Assembly: GCA_963930655.1 (NCBI GenBank)
Contig: OZ005619.1
Coordinates: 18,251,752 to 18,315,751 of the forward strand
Origin: Myrica gale
Taxonomy: Eukaryota > Streptophyta > Magnoliopsida > Fagales > Myricaceae
DNA: 64,000 bases
Reading direction: 5' to 3'
The translations under genes were made by a program, and so were the position numbers. Below are positions 36,017 to 46,161 of the stretch, one piece after another. Below the pieces are notes generated by a model. The model did not search any database. It was given only the letters and a program-made list of their open reading frames with translations, and had not been told where the DNA came from. The first letter of the stretch is position 1. Every line of letters begins with the position of its first letter.

Positions 36017-36632
36017 TAAAATGAAAAATATATATATATAAAAATTGATCATATTTCAGATTTTAGAAAAATTTATCGTGAATTTAATTTAAATATCTAA
36101 AATTTATCATTGTATTTATACTAAAAAAGTTAACACTCAAACGTTACCGTCACCGAATCTTCTGATAAATTAGAAAATTGAATCAGATCGGTTTTCTAGG
36201 CATTATTAATGTTTGGGTCGGTTTGACAACAGCTACGCATGTTCTACATAATGCAGGCAATATGATATTCGAACAAATTGCAATATTTCGGACGATGTTG
36301 TTAAAAAAACTAATACAAGATCCCAATTGTCCCACTCGACACGATAGGAATTAGGAAACATGCTGTGTTAACACGACTGCCGCACATGACCGCGGCAGTT
36401 CCCACAAGAGCAGGAAATGCGCATTTATTTCTATATGAACACAAGAGTGTTACCAAAGGTCCTTTGAAAATGATCATTTAAATAAATAAAAAGATTATTC
36501 ATAATTATCTACTCAAATTGTATGAAATAATTCGAAAAAATAAACACGGTAAAAATTAAAAGACCTTCATTGTCCGAAGTTTTACATTGAAAGTATTATA
36601 TTGTAGAAGATATTATATATTTATCTCTGCAT
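36017..36632. other. AT-rich spacer
   Basis: No gene or bounded repeat is recognised. Confidence 0.3.
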
Positions 36633-36943
36633 TAGGACTGCACAGAACCGGACTGCGGACCGGACCGCAAAATTAGACCGGATTTGCGGTCCGGTCCGGT
36701 CCTATTTTTTTTAAATGACCGCAATTATTAATATAAATAATTTTTTTTATTTTTAATACAAATTACAAACTTAAAAGGTTTAGTTTTAACCTACATTAAA
36801 ACTGTACATTTTTATATGTCCTTTTCTCTTCAAAATTAACCTAAAAAAAATTAAAATAAAAAAATGGAACCGGACCACATTTTGTTAGACAGGACCCGGT
36901 CCTTAAATTTAGGAGAACCGAAAATTTCCGATTTGCAGTCCTA
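36633..36943. mobile_element. hAT-like non-autonomous element with CCGGACCG repeats
   Basis: A 311-base element begins TAGGACTGCA and ends TGCAGTCCTA, a perfect 10-bp inverted terminus. The 8-base flanks CTCTGCAT and CTCTCTAT agree at six positions. Subterminal blocks repeat CGGACCGGACCGC and GGTCCGGTCC, in the style of the element at 14333-14736 but with different termini. No transposase is encoded. Confidence 0.7.
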
Positions 36944-38012
36944 CTCTCTATTACATATGCAATTTAGATAGAGCATGTGTCTCTTTTAAACTTTACATGT
37001 CAAAGCTATGACATTGCGAGTATGCTAATTTGGAAAAAAAAAATTGTGTTAAGACATTTTATATTCTATTACAGGGATACATATATCTTCATCAGTTTGC
37101 TTATCGAATATGATAATTTAATTAAAAAACATAAATATAACATATGATCACAATATTTAATACGATCTAAATTAAATCAACTAATTAAAGATAATTATGA
37201 TCCATGGATCTTACGGGACAGGTCCAAATCATTAAAGACTGACGCCGGCTTTGATTACACATCAAGTTGTAAATCTTTTAAGCCTGACCGAGAATAAAAC
37301 AGAACAAAAAGTAGAAGTAGAAAACGCCCATTGGACAACTGAATGAGCAGACCATTCATTCGGCTCTACTTATCCAAAATAACTTTATAAGTGGTTCATC
37401 TGTTTTGCGGTTATCTTAATATGGAAAGGGTAGCTGTCCGAATTAGTTATAAGATCCCCGCTTAATTAATCAAAATTACCGCGTGACCAAATTAAAAGAA
37501 AAAAAAATAGAAATATAATTACGCCCAAGCTCTTTGAATGAATAAACTCTCGTTTTTGCTTAAATAAAACAAAAAGATTATGATCTTTAATTAATTCTGA
37601 AATGCCAAGAGTTTTTGATGTACGGATATATATCTTTTGGGGAGTAATCGAAGCTACTGGACCTTGGGTCACCGGAGAGGTCCCCATTCCCAACCTCAAA
37701 AGATTAGTATGAGCCGGTGGTCCCCATTTAAACTAACTCCGTCGAAAGATAGAAACGGACAACTAAACAGTAAACACTGCCCCGTCCAACGCCGTTACCT
37801 GTTGATGAGAGAGAAAACAGCGGAGCGAAACCAATGAGGAACGAGAAAGATAACGATCCCCGTCAGAAACAGACTGGGCTAGATAGGTCCCATGCACAAT
37901 GGACCCAGTCAGGTCAGCCACTCAAACGTGGCAGACGAGCGCTCTATCTTCACGCGTCATTGAGCGAAGGTCGGTGCGAAACCTGCCCTCTTCTCCCTAA
38001 TCCTCCACCCCC
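36944..38012. other. Intergenic DNA and upstream promoter of the PNRC-like gene
   Basis: The first 700 bases are AT-rich. From about 37640 the sequence becomes GC-richer and probably belongs to the upstream promoter of the gene at 38246. No separate gene is seen. Confidence 0.3.
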
Positions 38013-38245
38013 TATATAATACCCCTACTGTCCAGTGCTCCCCAACGCAAACAGGACTCTGTTTCCGACAGAGCAAGAAAAAGAGAAAATCCTCATTTCC
38101 CATCCAGTCTGAGGAAGAAAGGGTGGGGAATAAAGAAAAAAGAGGGTTTTTGTTTTGTAATTTTGTTAGGCCCTTCACGATTTCTCTCTGTTCTACCTCT
38201 CTCTCTCTCTCTCATTCTCTTCCTTTGTTTTGAGGATTTGAACCC
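38013..38245 (+). promoter_or_regulatory. Core promoter and leader of the PNRC-like gene
   Basis: A strong TATA box (TATATAAT, 38013-38020) follows a C-rich stretch. Transcription should begin near 38045, giving a 200-base leader that includes a (TC)n run just before the ATG. Confidence 0.6.
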
Positions 38246-38842
38246 ATGGGGACCGAGGTTTTACGCCCTCAGGATTGTTTGATCGGACGGATCAGAGACC
38301 CTCAGCCGAGGATCTATCATCGCCGGAGAAGTACTTGTGGAAACACTAACACGAGTCATGTATCTAACTCTAGATCTAGCCGGAAGCCGGCTGTCCGATC
38401 TGAGAAACCGGATCAGAAAAAACGGTTCGTTTCGAGCCAGTCGGAGCCTTCGGTCTCGAGGAGATCGAGCTCCTCCGACGATTTGAAGACGGAGAAGAAG
38501 AGCCTCTCGATGGAGAAGGTCACGATTTTAAGGAGAGGTGAGTCGCTAGACTCTAAGATCAAGAGCGAGGTGCCGAGGAAGGCAGGTGATACTCTGGTCG
38601 TTGTAGGGACTCAAAGGCTGGGCCCAGATCCCGAAATGGTGCCAAAGCAAATCCGTATGGTTGATCCGAGGTCACCGCTGGTGAGAGGAAAGTGCGACAT
38701 GTACGCAGGGTCGGCGTTCGCCGTGTCGCCTGAGCCTAGCTCGCTACCTTTGCCGTCGTTCTCGAAGAAGAAGTCGGTCTCTGCGATCGTCGATGACTCG
38801 GCCACCAGAGATCTGAGGCGCCTGCTCAGGCTAGATGCGTGA
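38246..38842 (+). CDS. Small basic intronless protein with a PNRC-like proline-rich motif
   Basis: A single 597-base exon encodes 198 residues starting MGTEVLRPQDCLIGRIR. It is rich in Arg, Ser and Lys and lacks membrane segments. Near residues 153-171 it has YAGSAFAVSPEPSSLPLPSF, which resembles the short motif of animal PNRC proteins and is typical of a plant family with the same N-terminus. It ends RDLRRLLRLDA, a conserved C-terminal helix in these proteins as I recall. In animals the motif binds the decapping activator DCP1; a role in mRNA decapping here is inference only. Confidence 0.75.
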   Translation: MGTEVLRPQDCLIGRIRDPQPRIYHRRRSTCGNTNTSHVSNSRSSRKPAVRSEKPDQKKRFVSSQSEPSVSRRSSSSDDLKTEKKSLSMEKVTILRRGESLDSKIKSEVPRKAGDTLVVVGTQRLGPDPEMVPKQIRMVDPRSPLVRGKCDMYAGSAFAVSPEPSSLPLPSFSKKKSVSAIVDDSATRDLRRLLRLDA

Positions 38843-41050
38843 CGTCCATTTCTAAGCAGGTGAAACCGGGTTTCAGAACCGGAACTCGGATTTAGACTCT
38901 GATCCGTGTGACTTTCCCTCTCTCTCTCTGTCTCAATCTTCATTGGACCTCAACTTTTGCCTCTGTTACATTAGTCTCGGGTTTCAGTATCTCGACCGCC
39001 CGTGATTTTTTTCAAAACGGGGGGTAGATCTGAAAATCGAGAAAATTATGGGACGAACTAGCTTATATTTTCTGTTGGAGTTATCCCTGGGTTGTTTATG
39101 GGGGGATCTGTGTAATCTAGCGTTGTCATCTGGGTAATTTAGTGTTGTCATCCGAAACGGGGAAAATAATTCATAGGAAAAAAAAAGAAAAAAACATAGA
39201 AGGGAAATGGGTGTGTTGATTTCGAATATGGGGAAAGTAGTTTGTATTGCTCTTTTATGAATTTGGGAGGGGCTTTTGTTACACCTTTTGTATTGTAAAG
39301 TAAGATAAACATAAGGGTTAACTTAAGCAGGTCTAGTAGGCCTCTTTGTTCTGTATTTGTTTTAGATGGTTAATTCTGGGTGTAATGTAATCGTGTGTAA
39401 AGGTGGTTTGGATTAGTGTTAATAGATCTAAGCATGTTTTATGGAATTTGTGTTCATTAACGTTGGATCCATTGCTCATCTCTATACACTTTGCTTCTTT
39501 GTCCAAGTTTCCATTGTTTTGTGGTGGTTATTTTGATGCTTCCGGCAAGAAATGATTCCCAGACAGCGAAGAAAGGAGTTCAATTTTTTATTCGAAAATT
39601 TCCTGTTGCAAAATCTGTCATTTCCTCCACGCTTATACCGTCCGGAGCGTGTAGGAATTGGGAAAGAAGTTCTTTCTTTCATTTGATGGTAGATTGTTCG
39701 TGGTGTTCCATAAGAAATCTATCTAAAAGTGAACGAGGTCAAGTTGTAGGTGGTCGGTGCAATGTCAGATATGGTTCAAGCCCGCCATCAGAATTAGCTT
39801 CGTGTGATATTTCTGCAAAAAGCTATAATTTTTTTCCCCATGAATCTGTAGAAAAGGCACTCGTGGTCTATATAAAAAGGTTCATTAATTATATATTGTC
39901 TTTTTGAGGTGGGGAGGGTGATTGATTGCCCACCTAAAATTTTCTCTACCATACTGTGTGGTGATCTCCATGCGCCATGGTGCGGGAGGACAGCTAGACC
40001 TTTCGTCCACATCTGAGCCCCCACGATAATAAGTTAATTTGCGTATTGGTTTCAATTGGGCGGAGGCAACAAAGTCATTGCTGTCGTTTTGCTTGATCTT
40101 TAATTTATACATGGAAAGGAAGTGGAAGGGGAGCTATATTTGGAGAGGTGGAGGGTGAAAACTTAAGGTGGTATTTGATCTTAATTAACCTGTGGGCTGA
40201 AAACCATTTGAGGACATTGCCTCTAATCAATAAACAATCCTTTGAGAAAAATTTCTAAATTAGTTATATGAGTTTGCTTTTCATATCAAAATAAAGCTTG
40301 CTCGGTGAGAAAATTCCCCCAAATGGTTCCTGGACGAAAAACTTATTTTACAAGTGCACTTGCATTGAATAAATAAAAGGTTAAGTGTCGGAATTTTGTA
40401 AGAAAATTAATAATCTAATTAGTGCATTTTGTATTGGCAAAATTTTGTTTCAAAATATGTATTTATCAGAGTTGTATCTTTTTTAAAATTATAATGCATA
40501 TCTAGACTGAACAATTTTAGAAGGTATTTTAAAATTGCTGTTGATCTTTAATTAAAGAGTAAACACATATTCACCCCTCTAAATGTTAATAGAGTCTAAA
40601 CAGGATTTTTCAATTTGGAGCTCATGCTCACGTAATATTAAACATGAAAAGTTGCCATGGAATATATTGAAATAAACTCCTTCGTTTAAGTTCAATTTTG
40701 TGGGATAATGAGGAAAATTGGTTACACTCAATGTGTCACATTCGGATAAACCTGACTTAGTTGGGACGCACTGATCAGGCGTAGATCGCAACGATAAACT
40801 TGAAAAAGTTCTAACATAATAAGTGGTTGTCTGCGATTAAATCTTTGCTTTATGGGTGAAATTTGTTGTCTGTTTCCTGCGCATTAAGTTTGCTAGTCTT
40901 TGAATAAAAATGTCCCAAGTGGTGAGCTAATTGTCTTTAGCGGCATGTTAGGCGAGATGGTCCCTCAGGGTTCAAATTTTCTATTCGTTCAGATGTATGT
41001 ATCTGCAACTTGATGAAGTCAATATTGTTTTGTCCACAACTCGACGCGTC
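38843..41050. other. 3' flank of the PNRC-like gene and gene-free DNA
   Basis: The first 450 bases are probably 3' untranslated sequence and flank. A plus-strand frame at 39491-39907 and a few shorter ones have no family resemblance. From about 40140 the sequence is AT-rich and empty. Confidence 0.3.
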
Positions 41051-41940
41051 CAACTTTGCTATTCTATAAAAGCTCCAATAAAATTGTCTGCTAGATTACC
41101 CTACTGTCTAAAAACTGTAGGTGAAAAGGTTTGTTTTTCCCCTAATCTAGTCGAGTCTTGAATCTAGACATGGAGTCTCTGGGCAGGGTCCAAATATGCT
41201 AGTACGCTTTGCACAGCAGAAGTGGGCCGTTTGAACCAGGGGTTCCTCTCAGGACCAGAAAGAGGAAAAAACAAAAGAAGACGAATACATTAATCCTGCT
41301 GTTCCTCATTTGTATGGTCCGGTTTCAGGCCTCGAGACCATCAGCGCCGAAAGTCTAAAATTTAATCCGGCAGTATCGAAAGCTGACCCAAACGTTACTA
41401 TCCGACAGGAAAATCTTTTCCTTCACCACGTAAACGTCTTTCTGTTCAGAGAGGAAACAAAATCCGTCTTTCTTGTTATTGAACAATTAGACTAATGACG
41501 ACATTGCTAAGTACATGAGAAGGAGATGTTAGCTTTGTTTAGTATAATTTTTTGTTGGTATTGATAAGATCGATGCATCCTTACAGGCTTCATTAGAGTA
41601 CTGGTTCACCGGAAAATAAGAAATTTCCGGTGTTTCATTGAATTAGAATATTAATCGGGGATCAGTACTAAGTCTGAACGTACGTCTAATTAATTAATTA
41701 CCACCTAACTTTTATATATATAGTCAATTACCACCTCACCTCAAGTACGGTTTATTAATCAACATTGGTTGTAGGTCAATAAGTCTGCACTTTTCAAGTA
41801 CTGTAGCAAAAAAGAATCCTCAAAGCTTTTGGATTGGGAAACGAAGTCCACGGCACGGCCATTCGAAAAGGTAACCATCTGAGTGGGAGTGGCCCTTCCA
41901 TTTTACGTGGAAGCAAGCTAGCTAGCTCTCTGTCTTTTCC
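41051..41940 (+). repeat. Upstream part of DMP duplication unit I
   Basis: This stretch is homologous in patches to 43370-43760 (shared: TTTTTCCCCTAATCTAGTC, GCTTTGCACAGCAGAAGT, GCTGACCCAAACGTTACTAT) and to 45470-46160. It is the upstream half of the first unit of a tandem DMP array and should hold the former promoter of the paralogue that follows. Here the retroelement found in the later units is absent, so it marks the empty site: ACTATCCGACAGGAAAATCT. Confidence 0.6.
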
Positions 41941-41950
41941 TGTAAAAACC

Positions 41951-42679
41951 ATGCCAAGGACTTCTCTAGCTACCTTCTTGCAAGTTCCAACGCCCATAAC
42001 ACAAGACCAAACACACTCTCTCTGTATCCCCAAGAATCTCACCAGAAGCACCACCGTGGGTGCAGGCAGCTCTTACTGCAATAAGTCCAAGTCAAGCTCC
42101 CACAAATCCGTTAAGGAGCAAACTTTATCTAGTCTTGGCAACCTCGTCAGGCTCCTTCCCACTGGCACAGTCTTCACGTACCAATTCCTCAGCCCTCTCC
42201 TCTCCAACCATGGCCACTGCAAGACCGTCAACAAGTACCTGACCGGCATTCTTGTGTGTTTGTGCGGTTTGTCTTGCTTCTTTTCTACCTTCACCGACAG
42301 TTACGTCGGAGATGACGAGAAAACCCACTACGGGATTGCAACAAAGAAGGGAATTTGGCCCTCGTCTGACTCTAAGAACGTGGACTTGTCGGCCTATAGG
42401 CTTCGGCTTGCGGACTTTGTCCACGCCTTCTTTGCGGTGATGGTGTTTGCGGTCGTGGTGGTTTTGCATCAAAATACTGTGGGGTGCTTCTATCCGATAT
42501 CCGATTCCACAGAGAACACTTTGCTCGAGGTGTTGCCTACAAGTGTTGGTGGGTGCTCTAGTGTGGTTTTCATGATTTTCCCTTACAAGCGCAATGGAAT
42601 CGGATATCCTTGTTGTACTACTACGTCTTCAAAGGATTCCAAGTCTGGTGGATCAGAAGAAGCCTTAACCAAAACCTAA
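41951..42679 (+). pseudogene. DMP (DUF679) paralogue lacking its normal start codon and TATA box
   Basis: The frame aligns along its length with the intact DMP at 50573-51196. Where that gene has ACCATGGGTGCA this one has ACCGTGGGTGCA (GTG at 42056-42058), so the usual start is lost. The frame stays open upstream to an ATG at 41951, which would add 35 residues ([11 protein letters not shown]). That ATG is only about ten bases from the TATA position, so it is probably not in a transcript, and the TATA box itself is TGTAAAA rather than TATAAAT. The body is otherwise uninterrupted: [20 protein letters not shown], about four hydrophobic segments, and the end GSEEALTKT. It may be a recent pseudogene or may use a non-AUG start. 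Its 3' flank passes into inverted arm A. Confidence 0.7.
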
Positions 42680-42912
42680 GCAATTAGTTTGTGTGTGATT
42701 TCTTACTCTCTTGCCCTGTTTTCTTTGAAATTTCCTGTTTAAAAAGATTTCACGTATGTTTGCTGGCGTCAATTTTGCAACCTGTAATCGTGTTTTGTCT
42801 CTTCACAGGATTCCAATTCTCGTGGAGAATGACGAAACACCGAAGGTTATGATCCGAGTGTGCATGGTTTCTTCTTCTTCTTCTTCTTACCTCGTTCCCT
42901 TAAATTCGCGTT

Positions 42913-44889
42913 TCTCCGTTTTAAGTTTCTCCATCTATGTTTCCTCGTGTCCACCTGTTACTTTGTGTTTGGTGGTGAAATGGTGTTCTGCGTCATGTTA
43001 ATATCCGAATTCCGAGGTAGTTGGCTGTCGTTTTGTGCTAATCAACTTTTACATATATTATTATTATTATTATTATTTGCTTATAATGATTTCGGTGCGG
43101 TGGTGGGTAAAAATTAGGGTGTTTAAGAGTTTGCTAGACAAAATGATCAGAGATAGATTTTATTATTTATATTATATTCAGTAACGGCAGTTATGAGTAC
43201 CTGCCAAACAGATGAAAACGTTTCCAGCATTATTTTAAGTTTTTTAAAGGAAGAATTAAAAAAAAAACTTGAACTTTTCGAAAAAGGTTTCTCAGCGAAG
43301 ATGTATATAATTTCCACCAAGGAACTTTCGACTGTAAAAGAAAATGTTTGGACATACGTATGACCATTCTGTCTAAAAACTATATGTGAAAGGGTTGTTT
43401 TTCCCCTAATCTAGTCAAGTCTTGCCTCTTGATATGGAGTCTCTGGAGTCTGGGCAGCTTCAATGGGCCATATACCAGACCAATTTAAAGCCCAATAAAT
43501 AAAAGTTGGCCCAAAAAGTGGCGCAGGGTCCAAATATGCTACTACGCTTTGCACAGCAGAAGTCCACTTCCTCTCAGGACCAGAACGAAAGAAAGGGAAA
43601 AAAAAAATCAAAACATTATGAATACGACAAAAAGATAAATAATCCTGCTGTTCCTCGTCCGGTTTCAGGCCTTGAGAGTTGAGACAATCAGCGCCACAGT
43701 TCCAAAATTTAATGAGGCAGTATCGAAAGCTGACCCAAACGTTACTATCCCCCCCCCCCTTCTCTCTGCCCTCTCTGGTTTCCCCTCCCCTACCGTGTCT
43801 CTCCGGAGGAGGGGGAGGAATGGCTGGTGCTATGGCTGGTGCTTTGGGTTGTGTGGCTTGGTTTTTTGATTTTTTTTGGTAGGTGTCTTCCGAGCGGCGA
43901 CCAGCGTTTTCCACCGGGTTTCGATACACACGCGCTCGTTGGGTGTACTCAGCACGTCGAGACCAGTGGATAGCCGCTACTCCGGCTCCGAGGCGATGGC
44001 GTCTGGCCATCCATGCACTCCACGCGCAGCGCGTGCATCTGACGCGCCGACCCTTGGGGGAGCGCGTGCAGCCTCCTCCGCCGCTCAACTCCTGCTCCTC
44101 TTTGCAGATTTGGCCTCTGTGGCTCGCTCCCTCTCCCCTAGGCCGTGGTCTTCATCTTCCAGCTACCACGCGCCGCCGCCTCCGCCGCCGGTTTTTGTCC
44201 GACCGGCAATAAACCCATTTGGGTATGCCCCTTTGTTTAGAGCTTGTTTAATGTTATCGCCTGTTTGGGCCTGCCCCTCTGTTTAGGACTTGTCGTTTGT
44301 TGTGTTTTGTGGTTGTGTGTCCGCCCCTTCCGTAGGCTTATCCAAGTCCTTGTGGCTCTCTTCCGACCCTTCGTTGGGTCTCGCTACGCGCCCATTGTGG
44401 CGCTTTCCCGGCTTGTTCAAGTCCTAGGAGCTTTGTCTACTGTGTCCGGCCACCACTCCCTCTGCCCTGCATGGAGTTTATAGTGGTTCCTTTGATCCGT
44501 TCAGGGGTCTTGCTGGTTGTGTTTGTACTGTTGTCTTTTTTGTTGTGTTCGTCCTGTTGTCTTTATTTTCGTCCTGTTGTCAAATTTTTAATACATTGGT
44601 TGTTTTTCGAGAGAAAAAAAAAAGAATAAGAAAATCCTTTCTAATTATTGATCCTTCAAGTTCGGTTTCTAAAGGAAAGGAAAGTGATGACCAAGCTGTA
44701 AACATGTGAAATTGTGAGGTCTATACGAAGTAAATTTAATTTCTTTGGGTCCAGACGCCATGACCAAAGTCTGTTGAATTTCGTGAAGAAAGATGACGCA
44801 TATAAACAAAAACTGAAGTATGGCAAATACGCGTGTAGTTAGTTTCGCAACGTACTTGCTAGCTTCACGGCACCAACTTTGTGCTGCCA
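42913..44889. repeat. Arm A of a ~2-kb inverted duplication
   Basis: This stretch matches the reverse complement of 47837-49870 nearly end to end. Shared landmarks in order are the DMP 3' flank (CCGAATTCCGAGGTAGTTGG), a TTA microsatellite near 43053-43077, the region around 43600-43750, the poly(A)-tailed element and the block at 44640-44889. It starts near CTCCGTTTTAAG and ends before a (GGC)n run at 44901-44919. The spacer between arms is about 2.9 kb. Confidence 0.88.
43750..44623 (+). mobile_element. Poly(A)-tailed non-LTR retroelement, copy R2 (in inverted arm A)
   Basis: The element starts in a C tract and TCTCTGCCCTCTCTGG and ends in an A-rich tail (44612-44623). It is the same insertion as copy R3 in arm B, duplicated with the arm. 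The right target-site copy (44624-44637) survives with two changes from the arm B sequence; the left one is gone, probably with slippage in the C tract. Frames through it encode Ser/Pro/Arg-rich strings that differ in phase from copy R1, so I treat it as non-coding. Confidence 0.7.
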
Positions 44890-45653
44890 ATTAGTTCATA
44901 GGGCGGCGGCGGCGGCGGCCACTCTTATCCAGATTAAGCAGGATAATTTGCCCAAATTGCTATTGAATTCGGATAATGGTAGCTGACAAGAAAGAAACTA
45001 GACTTTTTGGGTTAGGTGCTATAGATCGAGACTATAGAGTACTTTCCGTTGATTTTAACCATTTCGAGTCATTTTTGGATTGAACGGATCGATCGAAGGC
45101 CGGGGCCGGAAGATCAGAAGCCATGGAATGCATGCATTCACCCATTTCTTCTTATCCGATTACTGAACAGTTCAGATTTCATCGTCATGAATATGTTTGT
45201 AGGTACCTAATTATTTGACCATGAAATTAAGTAAAGAAATGCGCGCAGCACATTTGATTAATTTCTAAACTGGATATTAATTCTGTACTGATCATAAGGT
45301 TGCAAACTTAAACGTGAGCTTGATTAATTAATGTCCATGTTGACATCAGACACAAATATATCAAACTGCATTGATTAAGACTAATGTCATTGCTAAGTAG
45401 GGGAGAGAGAAATATTTTCTTTTTTTAGTAGAATTTTTTGTTGCTATTGATAAGAGATGTATCCCCACACGCTTCATTAGGTCATATCTTAGAGCAAGAT
45501 TTGGACTGGTTCACCGGAAAATGAAAAATTTTGGTGTTTCATTCAAGATTGGTTGATCACTAAGTCTGAGTACTTCTAATTAATTAATTAGCAATTCACT
45601 TGACAGTTCATTCAACAGTAATAGGGTTGAGGCGGGGAACCGAGAGTTATATC
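44890..45653. other. Spacer between inverted arms: (GGC)n run and DMP upstream sequence
   Basis: A (GGC)n run of about six units lies at 44901-44919. Sequence near 45130-45170 (TTCACCCATTTCTTCTTATC) recurs at 52283-52303, and 45470-45600 resembles 41590-41700. These are the upstream flanks of DMP duplication units. No gene is present. Confidence 0.5.
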
Positions 45654-45999
45654 TAGTGGTAGAGTTAGGAATGCAATCGAAGGGGGACAAATTCCAAGAG
45701 AAAATGACAAAAAAAATTTACTACGTAATGCAAAAAAATATCTTAAAAGTTAAAATATAAAAAATTAAAGATAAAAAATTCTTGTTGTTCAAGACACCAA
45801 CGAAGCACTAACTAATTTATATATATTGTCAGTAAAATATAACACATAAATAAAACATTTTCAATATTTTCACAAATGAACACATAAATGAAACATTTTC
45901 AATTAAAAGAAAAAAAAGGTAAGCATACAAGAAAAATTTGGGGGAGGGGGGAGCCAGCCGGCCGGGCGGTGGCCCCTGTTCCCCCCGCCTCCGCCTGTG
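45654..45999. mobile_element. hAT-like MITE in the promoter of the chimeric DMP unit
   Basis: Starts TAGTGGTAGAGTTAGG and ends CCGCCTCCGCCTGTG, an eroded version of the CAGTGGCGGAGCCA type of hAT end. Flanks GTTATATC (45646-45653) and GTTATATT (46000-46007) match at seven of eight bases. The interior is AT-rich apart from a GC-rich right end. A left-truncated relative lies upstream of the intact DMP gene at 49918-50306. Confidence 0.65.
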
Positions 46000-46007
46000 G
46001 TTATATT

Positions 46008-46161
46008 AATCTCGGAGTTTTACGAAGTACTGTAGCAAGAACAGAATCCTGAAAGTTTGGATTGGGAATTACGAAGTGCACCCATTCGAAAAGTAAAAGC
46101 AATGCCATCTGAGTCCCTTTCATTTTACGTGGAAGCAGACTCTCTGTCTCTCTCTATAAAT
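46008..46161 (+). promoter_or_regulatory. Duplicated DMP core promoter with intact TATA box, cut at the TATA
   Basis: These 150 bases match 50315-50468, the promoter of the intact DMP gene, with only a few differences. The TATA box TATAAAT (46155-46161) is intact, but the next bases are not DMP leader; they are P4H gene sequence. The join has a 4-bp overlap (AAAT) shared by both parents. If the promoter works, transcription would start about 30 bases inside the P4H-derived segment. Confidence 0.8.

Noticed and set aside
41834..42679. A 281-codon open frame starting upstream of the DMP paralogue
   Set aside because: It opens with TTG, not ATG. The first ATG in frame is at 41951, and homology to the intact DMP starts only at 42056.
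43411..44088. A 225-codon minus-strand frame
   Set aside because: It crosses the poly(A)-tailed element and its flank antisense. The frame is not kept in the related copy at 15961-16969.
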